DNA of 64,000 bases from Caproiciproducens faecalis. GTDB lineage: Bacteria; Bacillota; Clostridia; Oscillospirales; Acutalibacteraceae. The notes under the pieces were generated by a model. It did no database searches and was not told the DNA's origin. It saw nothing but the letters and a program-made list of their open reading frames with translations. Positions within the stretch are counted from its first letter, which is position 1, and each line of letters starts with the position of its first letter. The position numbers and the translations under genes were made by a program. The DNA lies in the NCBI RefSeq assembly GCF_019448085.1, contig NZ_JAGFNZ010000001.1:620001-684000 (forward strand). The letters are read 5' to 3'. Below, piece by piece: positions 33,669 through 42,139 of the stretch.

Positions 33669-35231
33669 TTGAAAAAACAATTCAGAAAGTATTATTCAAA
33701 ATCGCTGTTTGTGGCCGCTGTTTCCATTATTTTTGTCTGTCTCACTGCGGCCGCCAATGAAATGAACCTTTATCATATACTCAATGTTTCCAATCAGCCG
33801 TATCTTCAAGAAATAACTCATCAGATTATTGCCCGCGACGCGGTGATCTCTGCCGCGGCGGTGCTGGTTTACTGCGGGCTCCTTTTCTATATCTGCCACA
33901 GCCGCAGGCAAAATGAGAGCAATCTGGAAAAGATGGCCTATTACGATAGTCTTACCGGCCTTTCCAATATTTATAAATTCGAGATGGACGTGGGGGAGAA
34001 GCTCGCTAAGAATCCCGCGGGCATGTATTGCATCTTCGTCTGCGATCTCAATAATATGGCGGTAATGAACGATCTTTACGGCCACCAGGCCGTGGATCAG
34101 CTTCTCTGCCGACTTGCACGGGCAATGACGGATGTTCTCAAGGAAGGCGGACTGTGCGCAAGAAATAAGGACGGCTCGTTTCTGGTGTTTCTACAGTGTA
34201 AAAACGATCAGGAAGCCATTGAATTCCTTCACTGCTTTTCCGCAAGGGCACACCAGATCAGCAACGTTAACTTTTTTGAAAAACAGGCGTTTTCATTTGG
34301 AATTTACCGTATTCGCGACAAAAGCATACCGGTTCGGAAAATGATCGACAGGGCCAGCCTTGCGCGCGAAACCACCAGCCTAAACAGCAACTACGCCTTT
34401 TTCGATGAAGCGATGCGCATGGAAATGAAGCGGAATCGGGAAATGGAAGATCAGATGGAGGAAGCGCTCAAAGAAAACCAGTTTACGGTGTATTATCAGC
34501 CGAAATACAGGCTGCCGGAAAGCACCGTCTGCGCGGCAGAAGCGCTGGTGCGCTGGAACAGCCCGAAATACGGCATGCTGCAGCCGAGCGAATTTATTCC
34601 GATTTTTGAAAAAAACGGGTCGATTATTGATCTGGATCTGAATGTTCTCAGCCAGGTTTGCCGTCAGCTGCGGGAATGGCTGGATAAGGGACTGACCCCT
34701 CCGCCGATTTCCATCAATATTTCAAGAATGGATTTATACCGATCGAATTTCGTGGACAGCATCTGTCGTCCGCTGAATCAGTATGAAATTCCGCCGAACA
34801 TGATAGAACTTGAATTGACAGAAAGCGCCGTTTTCAGCAATATCCGGCTTTTTGTCACCCTGACGGAGGAACTGCACCGGATTGGCTTCCGCCTTTCCAT
34901 GGACGATTTCGGGACGGGGTACTCCTCGCTGAATACCCTGAAGTGTCTGAGGCTGGACACACTCAAACTGGACCGCGGATTTTTCGTTGTCTGTGACGAA
35001 GAGGAACAGCGGCGGTCTGAAATTATCGTCAATCAGATGATTGGAATGGCAAAACAGCTGAACATTACCACTGTGTCTGAGGGGATTGAAACGGAGCAGC
35101 AGGTCGAATTCCTGAAAAAAGCGGGATGCGACCAGATTCAGGGCTTCTACTTCGCAAAGCCGATGCCGGTTGAAAATTATGAGAAATTGGTTTGGCAGCA
35201 GGAATATCACAACGGAAGGGTCGGTGCTTAA
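33669..35231 (+). CDS. Membrane GGDEF-EAL protein, likely c-di-GMP phosphodiesterase
   Basis: The protein has 520 residues. Two membrane helices (about residues 12-32 and 55-76) bracket a short outer loop. The GGDEF domain (about 85-250) is degenerate: the signature position reads RNKDGSFLVFLQC, so cyclase activity is unlikely. The EAL domain (about 265-510) looks active: AAEALVRWNSPKYG, INISRMDL, ELELTESAVF, SMDDFGTGYSSLN, LKLDRGF and SEGIETEQQ. It should hydrolyse c-di-GMP, controlling motility or attachment. The start is TTG 33669 because AGGCGGTG lies five bases upstream; the TTG six codons earlier overlaps that site. Confidence 0.85.
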   Translation: MKKQFRKYYSKSLFVAAVSIIFVCLTAAANEMNLYHILNVSNQPYLQEITHQIIARDAVISAAAVLVYCGLLFYICHSRRQNESNLEKMAYYDSLTGLSNIYKFEMDVGEKLAKNPAGMYCIFVCDLNNMAVMNDLYGHQAVDQLLCRLARAMTDVLKEGGLCARNKDGSFLVFLQCKNDQEAIEFLHCFSARAHQISNVNFFEKQAFSFGIYRIRDKSIPVRKMIDRASLARETTSLNSNYAFFDEAMRMEMKRNREMEDQMEEALKENQFTVYYQPKYRLPESTVCAAEALVRWNSPKYGMLQPSEFIPIFEKNGSIIDLDLNVLSQVCRQLREWLDKGLTPPPISINISRMDLYRSNFVDSICRPLNQYEIPPNMIELELTESAVFSNIRLFVTLTEELHRIGFRLSMDDFGTGYSSLNTLKCLRLDTLKLDRGFFVVCDEEEQRRSEIIVNQMIGMAKQLNITTVSEGIETEQQVEFLKKAGCDQIQGFYFAKPMPVENYEKLVWQQEYHNGRVGA

Positions 35232-35250
35232 GCACCGACCCTTCCAATTT
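35214..35250 (+). terminator. Terminator overlapping the end of the EAL gene
   Basis: The 15-bp arms ggaagggtcggtgct (35214-35228) and agcaccgacccttcc (35231-35245) are followed by AATTTTCT. The left arm encodes the last five residues, with the stop codon in the loop. Confidence 0.8.
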
Positions 35251-35261
35251 TCTCTTCCGTT

Positions 35262-35612
35262 TTAGTATAGCTCTTTTTCGGCGAGTTTTTCCGTCCACAA
35301 CTCGTACAGAGTGTCGAGATCCATTTCAAACTCCGCCTGCGTCTGGGTTTCCTTTTTTGTGAGTTCTTCCAGAATCTCAAAATGAAAAGCGTTGATTCCG
35401 TATTTTTTCCAATCGTCCCGCAGCTTCAAATTCACGCAGCTGCCCGTTTGCCGGGAAAAGGAAAAACGGTTTTTACTGCCCTGTAAATCATAAGAGGACT
35501 GAAGCAGCATTTTACCCGTTTCTTCGTTTACAATCGCATACACGCCGCCGGTTATTTTTCGCTCCTTGTACGCTGCCGCCAGTTCTTTTTTGTTTTGCTT
35601 ATCCATTGTCAA
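35262..35612 (-). CDS. GIY-YIG-like domain protein
   Basis: The protein has 116 residues. GGVYAIVNEETGKMLLQSS matches the GIY-YIG core, but the second triplet (YIG) reads LLQ, as in the LuxR-associated GIY-YIG subgroup. NRFSFSRQTGSCVNLKLRDDW supplies the conserved Arg and KYGINAFHFEILEEL the final strand with Glu. Nuclease activity is doubtful given the lost Tyr-Gly. The start overlaps the stop of the DUF6530 gene by 4 bp, so the two are one translational unit. Confidence 0.75.
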   Translation of the reverse strand: MTMDKQNKKELAAAYKERKITGGVYAIVNEETGKMLLQSSYDLQGSKNRFSFSRQTGSCVNLKLRDDWKKYGINAFHFEILEELTKKETQTQAEFEMDLDTLYELWTEKLAEKELY

Positions 35613-36088
35613 TACCCCATATCCTTCAAAATGCGGGCCAGTGTTTTCAGCCGCTCACTTAAAAATTCATCGTTATTGCTGAGAGCCTGTGAGAAAAGCC
35701 GGATGTCTTCGTCTATCATCGGGTTGTCCGTACAGACGGAAACGGTCATGGCGTCACCCTGCAGGCCAATGCGGTCGATCGTGGTGTGTTCCGGGTCGTA
35801 CAGCTTTTCAAAGCGGTACGCTTCGGAAAAATACTGCTTTGCCCGGCAGACAAGAATGGCGAGGTCAATTACGCGGTGAAGCGGCAGCTCTTCCGACTGA
35901 CGCGACCATTTCTCGCCTGTGTACCGCCACACCTTAGCAGAAATATCCACCTTGCCCCGGTCGTTCCACTGTGCAAGACCCAAAGAAAGCCCCTTGGTGT
36001 CGGAATGGTACGCGTTGTGCCCGTCAATGTTTTCGTAGTTTTCAGAGACGATGACGGGTTTGTGCTTTAATGTTGCGGGAATTTTCAT
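35609..36088 (-). CDS. DUF6530-like protein of unknown function
   Basis: The protein has 159 residues. KIPATLKHKPVIVSENYENI, then HNAYHSDTKGLSLGLAQWND, resembles a small uncharacterised clostridial family (DUF6530). KVWRYTGEKWSRQSEELPLH and VIDLAILVCRAKQYF follow, with an acidic C-terminal helix region. No catalytic motif or membrane segment is seen. It is paired with the GIY-YIG-like gene by a 4-bp overlap and transcribed from a strong promoter with a palindrome at the start point. Whether the two proteins interact is not known. Confidence 0.65.
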   Translation of the reverse strand: MKIPATLKHKPVIVSENYENIDGHNAYHSDTKGLSLGLAQWNDRGKVDISAKVWRYTGEKWSRQSEELPLHRVIDLAILVCRAKQYFSEAYRFEKLYDPEHTTIDRIGLQGDAMTVSVCTDNPMIDEDIRLFSQALSNNDEFLSERLKTLARILKDMGY

Positions 36089-36114
36089 AACCTCACCCCA
36101 AATATTATTTAGTA

Positions 36115-36133
36115 AATTAGTAAATTACTAATT
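36115..36133. promoter_or_regulatory. 19-bp palindrome at the start of the DUF6530/GIY-YIG unit, possible operator
   Basis: The perfect 9-bp arms aattagtaa (36115-36123) and ttactaatt (36125-36133) surround one base, just downstream of the -10. A partial copy (tttagtaaa) lies beside it at 36108-36116. The site would block transcription initiation if bound. Confidence 0.6.
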
Positions 36134-36134
36134 C

Positions 36135-36163
36135 ATAATAGATCAAACCAATAAAAATGTCAA
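36135..36163 (-). promoter_or_regulatory. Sigma-A promoter of the DUF6530/GIY-YIG unit
   Basis: On the minus strand TTGACA (36158-36163) and TATTAT (36135-36140) have a 17-bp spacer. The -35 abuts the T-tract of the preceding terminator. Confidence 0.8.
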
Positions 36164-36196
36164 ATAAAAAAGCGAAACGGGGTGCCCCGTTTCGCT
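36164..36196 (-). terminator. Terminator of the YitT-family gene
   Basis: The 12-bp arms agcgaaacgggg (36171-36182) and ccccgtttcgct (36185-36196) are followed on the minus strand by seven T (36164-36170). Confidence 0.85.
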
Positions 36197-36212
36197 TAGA
36201 TAGCCTTTTGCG

Positions 36213-37058
36213 TCAACCGTGAAAGCCTTTGCCGATAATTTCGCTGGTGTTGGAAATCAGGATAAAGGCGTCCGGTTCCACGGTTTTGATATATCTTCTC
36301 AGCTGTACCGCCTGCGGACGGCGCATGGCGGTAAAAATAATATATTTGTGTTTATGGGAAAAGGCTCCCTCCGCGTCGCAGACGGTGGCGCTCCGTTTCA
36401 GTTCGTTTACAATATAGTGGCAGATGATTTCCGGGTTGGAACAGACCACATTGAAATACTTCGCAAGGTTAATGCTTTCAATTACGTTGTCAATGGCAAG
36501 CGATTTTGCCAGCAGGCCAAAAGCGGAGAACAGCGCAGTCTTGATGTCAAAAACCAAAAAGGCGGACAACGTTATCAGCACGTCGCTGTAAAACAAAGCG
36601 TGGCCAATGTCAAAGGTCGTGTATTTCTGCATAATCAGTGCGGCAATATCCGTTCCGCCACTGGAAGCATCCATGTTGAACAGCAGCGCGGAGCCAAAAG
36701 CCGGCAGCGCGACCGCAAACACCAGTTCCAGCATCGGCTGGTCGGTCAGCGGTTTGCTCATCGGGTAATAATGCTCCAGCCCTGACAGGCACAGCGAAAG
36801 TAAAAGGCTGGAATAGACCGTCTTGATTGCGAATTTTTTTCCTAAGAAGAGAAAACCCAGAATCAGGAGCACCACGTTCATAATCAGGTTGACGTTACTG
36901 GGGGATATGGGCGTGACCCTGCCAAGAACGACCGAAAGGCCGGTAACGCCGCCAAAAGTAAAATTGTTTGGGAATTTAAAAAAATAGACTCCCACTACAA
37001 TCAAAAGTGTGCTGATCGTGATTGCAAAATATTCCTTTATCGTTGTTGCGTATTTCAT
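36213..37058 (-). CDS. YitT family membrane protein (DUF161-DUF2179)
   Basis: The protein has 281 residues. Five to six membrane helices fill the first 190 residues (LLIVVGVYFFKFPNNFTFGG, FGSALLFNMDASSGGTDIAALI). The soluble DUF2179 domain follows (YIIFTAMRRPQAVQLRRYIK, PDAFILISNTSEIIGKGF). YitT proteins are widespread in Firmicutes and of unknown function; the C-terminal domain resembles small regulatory ACT-like folds. A promoter is visible about 40 bp upstream on the minus strand (TTGATT, 16 bp, TACAAT). Confidence 0.9.
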   Translation of the reverse strand: MKYATTIKEYFAITISTLLIVVGVYFFKFPNNFTFGGVTGLSVVLGRVTPISPSNVNLIMNVVLLILGFLFLGKKFAIKTVYSSLLLSLCLSGLEHYYPMSKPLTDQPMLELVFAVALPAFGSALLFNMDASSGGTDIAALIMQKYTTFDIGHALFYSDVLITLSAFLVFDIKTALFSAFGLLAKSLAIDNVIESINLAKYFNVVCSNPEIICHYIVNELKRSATVCDAEGAFSHKHKYIIFTAMRRPQAVQLRRYIKTVEPDAFILISNTSEIIGKGFHG

Positions 37059-37188
37059 AATATCCTCTTTATCTGTCCCACTTTTTTCAGTCCATGCTTA
37101 TTGTATCAAAAAACAATGATAAATCAACCGATAATCTAAGTTTGGGAATAAAGTTTTTCAATAATTCAGAATTTTTTTCAGAAACCCC

Positions 37189-37217
37189 TTTACAACCCCA
37201 AAAGGGTGTGCTAATAT
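37189..37217 (+). promoter_or_regulatory. Sigma-A promoter of perR-reverse rubrerythrin
   Basis: TTTACA (37189-37194) and TAATAT (37212-37217) have a 17-bp spacer, followed by the PerR-box-like site at 37230. Confidence 0.65.
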
Positions 37218-37229
37218 ATAAAACAAGAA

Positions 37230-37244
37230 CAGTAATCATTATTA
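37230..37244 (+). promoter_or_regulatory. PerR-box-like site
   Basis: CAGTAATcATTATTA matches 10 of 14 positions of the 7-1-7 PerR box TTATAATnATTATAA. Its place just downstream of the promoter fits autorepression. Confidence 0.5.
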
Positions 37245-37259
37245 ATTATGGAGAGCGAT

Positions 37260-37667
37260 ATGGAAAAGAAACAAAATTTCAGCCGAAAGCGCGAAGCGAT
37301 TTTAAACGCAGTCAAAAATACGTCCATTCATCCCACTGCGGAGTGGGTTTACCAGACATTGAAGCCTGTTTATCCTGATTTAAGCCTTGGCACTGTTTAC
37401 CGGAATCTGGCTCAGTTTAAAAATGACGGCGTAATCGTAAGCGTGGGAACGGTGAACGGGCAGGAAAGATTTGACGGCAACACGCAGCCGCATACGCATT
37501 TTATCTGTTCGTCCTGCGGGGCTGTGATCGATATTCCCGGCGAACCGGTATCTCTCAAATCCACAGATGAAATTGTTCGAAAATATCATATCGTGGTCGA
37601 TTCCATAGACGTTCAGCTGCACGGATTGTGTGAAGAGTGCTTACAAAGGCAGACGCCTTTAAAATAA
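37260..37667 (+). CDS. Fur-family regulator, PerR-like
   Basis: The protein has 135 residues. The winged-helix domain has [20 protein letters not shown] and [18 protein letters not shown]. The metal-sensing domain has [24 protein letters not shown] and ends [10 protein letters not shown]; the CxxC pairs bind structural zinc, while His and Asp residues form the regulatory site. ATG 37260 is chosen because GGAGAG lies upstream, over ATG 37248. It heads an operon with reverse rubrerythrin, the usual peroxide-response target in Clostridia, so PerR is favoured over Fur or Zur. Confidence 0.85.
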   Translation: MEKKQNFSRKREAILNAVKNTSIHPTAEWVYQTLKPVYPDLSLGTVYRNLAQFKNDGVIVSVGTVNGQERFDGNTQPHTHFICSSCGAVIDIPGEPVSLKSTDEIVRKYHIVVDSIDVQLHGLCEECLQRQTPLK

Positions 37668-37699
37668 TTTATAAATTCAATGATATGGAGGAAATGAAA

Positions 37700-38242
37700 A
37701 TGAAAAAATTTGTATGTTCAGTATGTGGTTATGTTTACGAGGGCGAAGAAGCCCCTGATTTTTGCCCTCAGTGCAAAGCTCCCAAAGAGAAGTTTGTAGA
37801 GCAGACCGCCGACGCTCCTTTTGCCTGTGAGCATGAAGTCGGTATTGCAAAGGGGATCGACAAAGAAGTGTATGATGGTCTGGTTGCAAACTTCAACGGC
37901 GAATGCTGCGAAGTCGGTATGTACCTTGCCATGTCCCGTCAGGCTGACCGCGAAGGTTATCCCGAGGTTGCCGAAGCGTTTAAGAGATATGCTCTGGAAG
38001 AGGCCAATCATGCTTCCCGGTTTGCGGAGCTGCTCGGTGAAGTCGTAACCAACAGCACCAAGAAAAATCTTCAGATGCGTGCGGACGCAGAGGCCGGCGC
38101 ATGCTCCGGAAAGCTTGACCTCGCAAAGAGGGCCAAAGAACTGAATTACGACGCAATCCACGATACTGTACATGAGATGGCAAAGGATGAAGCCCGCCAC
38201 GGCGCCGGTTTCAAAGGTTTGCTCGCAAGATATTTCGCATAA
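37700..38242 (+). CDS. Reverse rubrerythrin
   Basis: The protein has 180 residues. The rubredoxin domain lies at the N-terminus ([20 protein letters not shown] then QCKAPKEKF, two CxxC pairs), and the ferritin-like diiron domain follows ([55 protein letters not shown]). This order is the reverse of classic rubrerythrin and defines clostridial reverse rubrerythrins, which reduce hydrogen peroxide and oxygen with electrons from NADH via rubredoxin partners. ATG 37700 has GGAGG nine bases upstream. It lies 32 bp after the PerR-like gene. Confidence 0.92.
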   Translation: MKKFVCSVCGYVYEGEEAPDFCPQCKAPKEKFVEQTADAPFACEHEVGIAKGIDKEVYDGLVANFNGECCEVGMYLAMSRQADREGYPEVAEAFKRYALEEANHASRFAELLGEVVTNSTKKNLQMRADAEAGACSGKLDLAKRAKELNYDAIHDTVHEMAKDEARHGAGFKGLLARYFA

Positions 38243-38274
38243 GCCATCGTTATCTCCTTTCCTTTTTCTCTCGG

Positions 38275-38308
38275 CCGGCACAGCTCATTTGAGCTGTGCC
38301 GGTTTTCT
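38275..38308 (+). terminator. Terminator of the perR-reverse rubrerythrin operon
   Basis: The 13-bp arms ccggcacagctca (38275-38287) and tgagctgtgccgg (38290-38302) are followed by TTTTCT. Confidence 0.85.
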
Positions 38309-38436
38309 GTGTTTTGTTCATGAAAAATTCACCGGATTCTTGAGGACTTTTCAGAATGAAATGTTACCATTCATAACGTCAGTAGAAATTGGCAGGATGA
38401 TTAAAGGTTCCTGAGACAAGTGATTTTGAAAACCGC

Positions 38437-38466
38437 TTGCCATTTGCTTGTGAAATGCCTTATACT
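38437..38466 (+). promoter_or_regulatory. Sigma-A promoter of the small exporter gene
   Basis: TTGCCA (38437-38442) and TATACT (38461-38466) have an 18-bp spacer. Confidence 0.6.
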
Positions 38467-38493
38467 GTAAATAATAAGCCGAAGGAGAATCAG

Positions 38494-38988
38494 ATGGATC
38501 AAATTGTAAAAAATGTTGTAGAAGGATTAGGCACGTCGTCTTCCAGCGAACTGATTATTTTTGTCGTGTCTATGCTGCCCGTTTTAGAGTTAAGGGGCGG
38601 AATTCTGGCTGCCGGAATGCTGAACGTCGATATGGTTCGGGCGCTTATTATCTGCATGGCAGGAACGCTGCTGCCAATCCCGTTTATTCTTCTTTTTATA
38701 CGCCAGATTCTGGACTGGATGCGCAACACCCGGTTCGTAAAACTGGTGCATCGTCTGGAAGAAAAAGCGGAACAAAAAAGCCAATCCATAGAAAAATACA
38801 AGACCTTCGGCCTGTTCGTTTTTGTGGCAATTCCGCTCCCGGGCACCGGCGCGTGGACCGGCGCGCTGATAGCCGCGCTGATGGGAATGCGTTTTCGCCA
38901 TGCCATGTTCTCGATTATTGCGGGGACATTGACGGCGGGAATTATCATGTGTTTCATCTCATATGGGATGCTGGGACGGATTTGGTAA
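38494..38988 (+). CDS. Small multidrug export protein family (COG2426)
   Basis: The protein has 164 residues and about four membrane helices. SELIIFVVSMLPVLELRGGI, PIPFILLFIRQILDWM and VFVAIPLPGTGAWTGALIAA are the family pattern, with conserved Glu-Arg-Gly-Gly and Pro-x-Pro-Gly-Thr-Gly. The family name suggests drug export but experimental support is thin. ATG 38494 has GAAGGAG upstream; the open frame before it includes promoter DNA. It is followed 14 bp later by the BaiN-like gene, so the two and the next gene probably form an operon. Confidence 0.85.
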   Translation: MDQIVKNVVEGLGTSSSSELIIFVVSMLPVLELRGGILAAGMLNVDMVRALIICMAGTLLPIPFILLFIRQILDWMRNTRFVKLVHRLEEKAEQKSQSIEKYKTFGLFVFVAIPLPGTGAWTGALIAALMGMRFRHAMFSIIAGTLTAGIIMCFISYGMLGRIW

Positions 38989-39002
38989 CTCGGGAGGGTA
39001 AC

Positions 39003-40253
39003 ATGAATTCTTATGATCTTGCGGTCATCGGCGGGGGAGCATCCGGGCTGATGGCGGCCGTGACTGCGGCGGAAGAATGCGCCAAAAACCGGATTTCCGC
39101 GAAAATAGCAGTGCTGGAAGCCAATCCGCGCGTTGGGAAAAAACTGCTGGCTACCGGAAACGGACGCTGTAATTTAACAAACAGATATGCCGATGTCACC
39201 CGGTTTCACGGCGATGCCGGTCTTGCGGCACCCATGATCGAAAACCATACGCCGCAGAAGCTGATCGAGCGCTTTCTGTCATTTGGACTGCTTTGCAAAG
39301 AGTTGGACGAGGGTCGGGTATACCCAAACAGTCTGCAGGCTTCCGCCGTGCTCGATGCTCTGCGCCTCCAGATGGAACGGCTGAAAGTGGAAACCATCTG
39401 CGATTTTCCCGTGACCGCGGTTAAAAAGTCCGGTTCCGGGTTTGATATTTCTTCCTCTTCCGGGCAGATCCGCGCAAAGCGGGTCATTCTTGCATGTGGG
39501 GGAAAAGCCTATCCGCAGCTGGGCTCCGACGGAAGCGGATATCAGTTGGCGTCGTCTCTGGGTCACAGCGTCACGGAGCTTTTTCCGGCTCTTGTTCAGG
39601 TGAAAACCGACCCCCGCCGCGCCAAACCGCTGAAGGGGGCGCGAAGCGCCGCCAGTGCAACGTTGTTCTTAAAAGGGAAACCGGTTAAGACAGTCAGCGG
39701 GGAGGTTCAGTTTACGGAAAACGGGCTGTCCGGAATTTGTATTTTTGAGCTTTCCCGCCAAATTGGACAGGCCGGTGCCGCCGGAAGACCGGAAATATCC
39801 CTTGACCTGCTGGCGGAGTATTCCGTTGAGCAGATTGTTCCCATGCTCACAACCAGAAAAGAAGCGCTGGGCGACCTGCCGGCGGCTGATCTGCTGAACG
39901 GCTGTGTCAACAAATTGGTGGGACGCGAGGTGGTTCGCGCCGCGCTCTTCCGGGTGCCGGAGCATGCCGCGTATTTGAAGAGGGAGGAGCTTTCCGCCGT
40001 TGCCGAAAGGGTAAAGGATTTCCGTTTCGATGTGCTGGGGACGCTGTCCTGGAAAGATGCCCAGATTACGGCGGGCGGAATTCCGCTGCGGGAAACGGAC
40101 GAAAATCTGCAGTCTATACTGTGCTCAGGACTGTATTTTGCAGGGGAATTGTTAAACATAGACGGGGACTGCGGCGGTTTCAACCTTCACTGGGCGTGGA
40201 GCTCAGGGATTACCGCGGGAAGTGCCGCCGCTCTCTCATTACGAAAGAAATAA
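39003..40253 (+). CDS. HI0933/BaiN-like flavoprotein
   Basis: The protein has 416 residues. The FAD motif LAVIGGGASGLMAAVTAA opens it, followed by EANPRVGKKLLATGNGRCNL, GKAYPQLGSDGSGYQLA and, at the C-terminus, GLYFAGELLNIDGDCGGFNL, all typical of the HI0933/YhiN/BaiN family. Members bind FAD and act on unknown substrates, though BaiN of gut Clostridia takes part in bile acid dehydroxylation. ATG 39003 is chosen for GGGAGGG upstream. It ends 10 bp before another flavoprotein gene. Confidence 0.88.
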   Translation: MNSYDLAVIGGGASGLMAAVTAAEECAKNRISAKIAVLEANPRVGKKLLATGNGRCNLTNRYADVTRFHGDAGLAAPMIENHTPQKLIERFLSFGLLCKELDEGRVYPNSLQASAVLDALRLQMERLKVETICDFPVTAVKKSGSGFDISSSSGQIRAKRVILACGGKAYPQLGSDGSGYQLASSLGHSVTELFPALVQVKTDPRRAKPLKGARSAASATLFLKGKPVKTVSGEVQFTENGLSGICIFELSRQIGQAGAAGRPEISLDLLAEYSVEQIVPMLTTRKEALGDLPAADLLNGCVNKLVGREVVRAALFRVPEHAAYLKREELSAVAERVKDFRFDVLGTLSWKDAQITAGGIPLRETDENLQSILCSGLYFAGELLNIDGDCGGFNLHWAWSSGITAGSAAALSLRKK

Positions 40254-40263
40254 AGGGGATACC

Positions 40264-41841
40264 ATGTACCGAATCTCTGAAATCAGTATAAAGCTGGACG
40301 GAACCGAAGAAGATCTGAAGCGGGAAGCCGCGGCTCGTCTGAAGGTTTCCCCCAGTCAGATAAAATCTTTGAAGCTGTATAAAAAATCCGTAGATGCCCG
40401 TAAAAAGAACGATGTGCATTTCATCTGTACGGTGGACGTGGAATGCGCTCAAAACGGCAATCCGAAAGACCGGAAAATAACGGAGACTGAGCCGTATCAA
40501 TATCGACTTCCCGTCGGAAAACCGCGTGAAACCCGCCCCGTTGTCGTGGGCTTTGGCCCGGCGGGGCTTTTTGCCGCGCTGATTCTGGCGCAGGCGGGAC
40601 TGCGGCCGATGGTATTTGAACGCGGAAGCGACGTGGACCGCAGAAAAGAGCAGGTCGAGTCCTTCTGGCAAACAGGACGACTGGACTCAGAAAGCAACGT
40701 CCAGTTTGGAGAAGGCGGAGCCGGGACTTTTTCAGACGGAAAGCTCAACACCGGAACCAAGGATTCCCGTGCCCGCAAGGTGCTGGAGGAATTTGTCGCT
40801 GCGGGTGCTCCGCAGGAAATTCTGTACCTCGCAAAGCCGCATATCGGTACGGACAGGCTTCCCGGCGCGGTCAAAAATATCCGTGAGCAGATTCTTGCGC
40901 TCGGTGGGGAGGTGCACTTTGATACCTGCCTGCAAAATATCATCATAAAAGACGGCAGAGTGGCCGGTGTGGCGGTAAAGCCGCACGGCGCCTCTGCTTA
41001 TACCGTGGATACAGACTGTGTGATTCTGGCCGTCGGCCACAGTGCCCGGGATACCTTTGAAATGCTGTATTCTTTAAAAATACCGATGGAACAGAAGCCC
41101 TTTTCCGTGGGCGCCAGAATTGAGCATCCACAGGAACTGGTTAACCGCTCCCAGTATGGCGGATTTGCGGGTCATCCCGGTCTTGGCGCGGCGGATTATA
41201 AGCTGGCAGTACACCTGAAAAACGGCCGTGGCGTTTATACGTTCTGCATGTGCCCGGGCGGTCAGGTGGTCGCCGCCGCAAGCGAAGAAAATCGCCTAGT
41301 AACGAACGGAATGAGCAATTTTGCCCGTGACGGAAAAAATGCAAACTCTGCTCTGCTCGTCAGCGTAGGGCCTGAGGATTTCGGCAGCGAACATCCGCTG
41401 GCCGGCGTGGAGTTTCAGCGCAGGCTCGAAGAAAAAGCGTTTCAGCTTGGGGGCGGAGGCTACCGCGCTCCGGTTCAGCGGGTCGGGGATTTTCTGAGAC
41501 GCGTGCCGTCTAAAACGACCGGCAGCTTTCAGCCCACCTATCAGCCCGAGGTGACCCCCTGCAGCCTGGACGACTGTCTGCCGGACTTTGCCGCCGATTC
41601 CATGCGGCAGGGTATTCTAATGATGGATCAAAAGCTGAAAGGGTTTTCGTACCCGGACGCACTGTTAACAGCGGTAGAAACCCGCAGCTCGTCGCCCGTG
41701 CGGGTATTGCGCGGAAATTCCATGCAGTCCATAGGTGTGGAAGGCCTTTATCCGTGCGGTGAGGGGGCGGGGTACGCCGGGGGGATTATTTCCGCCGCGG
41801 TGGATGGAATCAAATGCGCGGAGCAGATCATTACAGGATGA
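40264..41841 (+). CDS. FAD-dependent dehydrogenase, COG2509 type
   Basis: The protein has 525 residues. A small N-terminal domain (residues 1-80, MYRISEISIKLDGTEEDLKR) precedes the FAD site VVVGFGPAGLFAALILAQAG. The COG2509 signature is NVQFGEGGAGTFSDGKLNTG, and GLYPCGEGAGYAGGIISAAV closes the FAD fold. FCMCPGGQVVAA is also shared with the paralogue at 10458. That paralogue has a four-Cys cluster and no N-terminal domain. ATG 40264 has AAGGGGAT upstream. The reaction is unknown. Confidence 0.88.
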   Translation: MYRISEISIKLDGTEEDLKREAAARLKVSPSQIKSLKLYKKSVDARKKNDVHFICTVDVECAQNGNPKDRKITETEPYQYRLPVGKPRETRPVVVGFGPAGLFAALILAQAGLRPMVFERGSDVDRRKEQVESFWQTGRLDSESNVQFGEGGAGTFSDGKLNTGTKDSRARKVLEEFVAAGAPQEILYLAKPHIGTDRLPGAVKNIREQILALGGEVHFDTCLQNIIIKDGRVAGVAVKPHGASAYTVDTDCVILAVGHSARDTFEMLYSLKIPMEQKPFSVGARIEHPQELVNRSQYGGFAGHPGLGAADYKLAVHLKNGRGVYTFCMCPGGQVVAAASEENRLVTNGMSNFARDGKNANSALLVSVGPEDFGSEHPLAGVEFQRRLEEKAFQLGGGGYRAPVQRVGDFLRRVPSKTTGSFQPTYQPEVTPCSLDDCLPDFAADSMRQGILMMDQKLKGFSYPDALLTAVETRSSSPVRVLRGNSMQSIGVEGLYPCGEGAGYAGGIISAAVDGIKCAEQIITG

Positions 41842-41860
41842 CTCCCCAATAACACAAGGT

Positions 41861-41894
41861 GCCCGTTGGATTCATTTCCAACGGGCTTTTTTTA
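41861..41894 (+). terminator. Terminator after the flavoprotein operon
   Basis: The arms gcccgttgg (41861-41869) and ccaacgggc (41878-41886) are followed by seven T. Confidence 0.85.
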
Positions 41895-41969
41895 TTCGAG
41901 TGGCAATAGAAGAAGCAATCGACTTCATCTGCTAATCAATATGAATCATTTTTTGATAAGTTAAGCAAA

Positions 41970-42004
41970 CAAAAAAGCCGCATGAACGTAGCGTTCATGC
42001 GGCT
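41970..42004 (-). terminator. Terminator of the tRNA-Ser pair
   Basis: The 13-bp arms agccgcatgaacg (41976-41988) and cgttcatgcggct (41992-42004) are followed on the minus strand by T residues (41970-41975). Confidence 0.85.
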
Positions 42005-42008
42005 TTGG

Positions 42009-42095
42009 CGGAGAAGAAGGGATTTGAACCCTTGCGCCAGTTACCCGACCTACTCCCTTAGCAGGGGAGCCCCTTCACCACTTGGGTACTTCTCC
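42009..42095 (-). tRNA. tRNA-Ser (GCU anticodon)
   Basis: On the minus strand the 5' arm GGAGAAG pairs CTTCTCC at the 3' end; the anticodon loop reads CTGCTAA, giving GCT. A long variable arm (GTAGGTCGGGTAACTGGC) and the T-loop GGTTCAAATCC identify a class II serine tRNA. CCA is encoded (42006-42008). Confidence 0.95.
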
Positions 42096-42139
42096 TTATT
42101 GGTGAAAACAAAGCAAAATATGAAGTTTCTTTTAATTGG

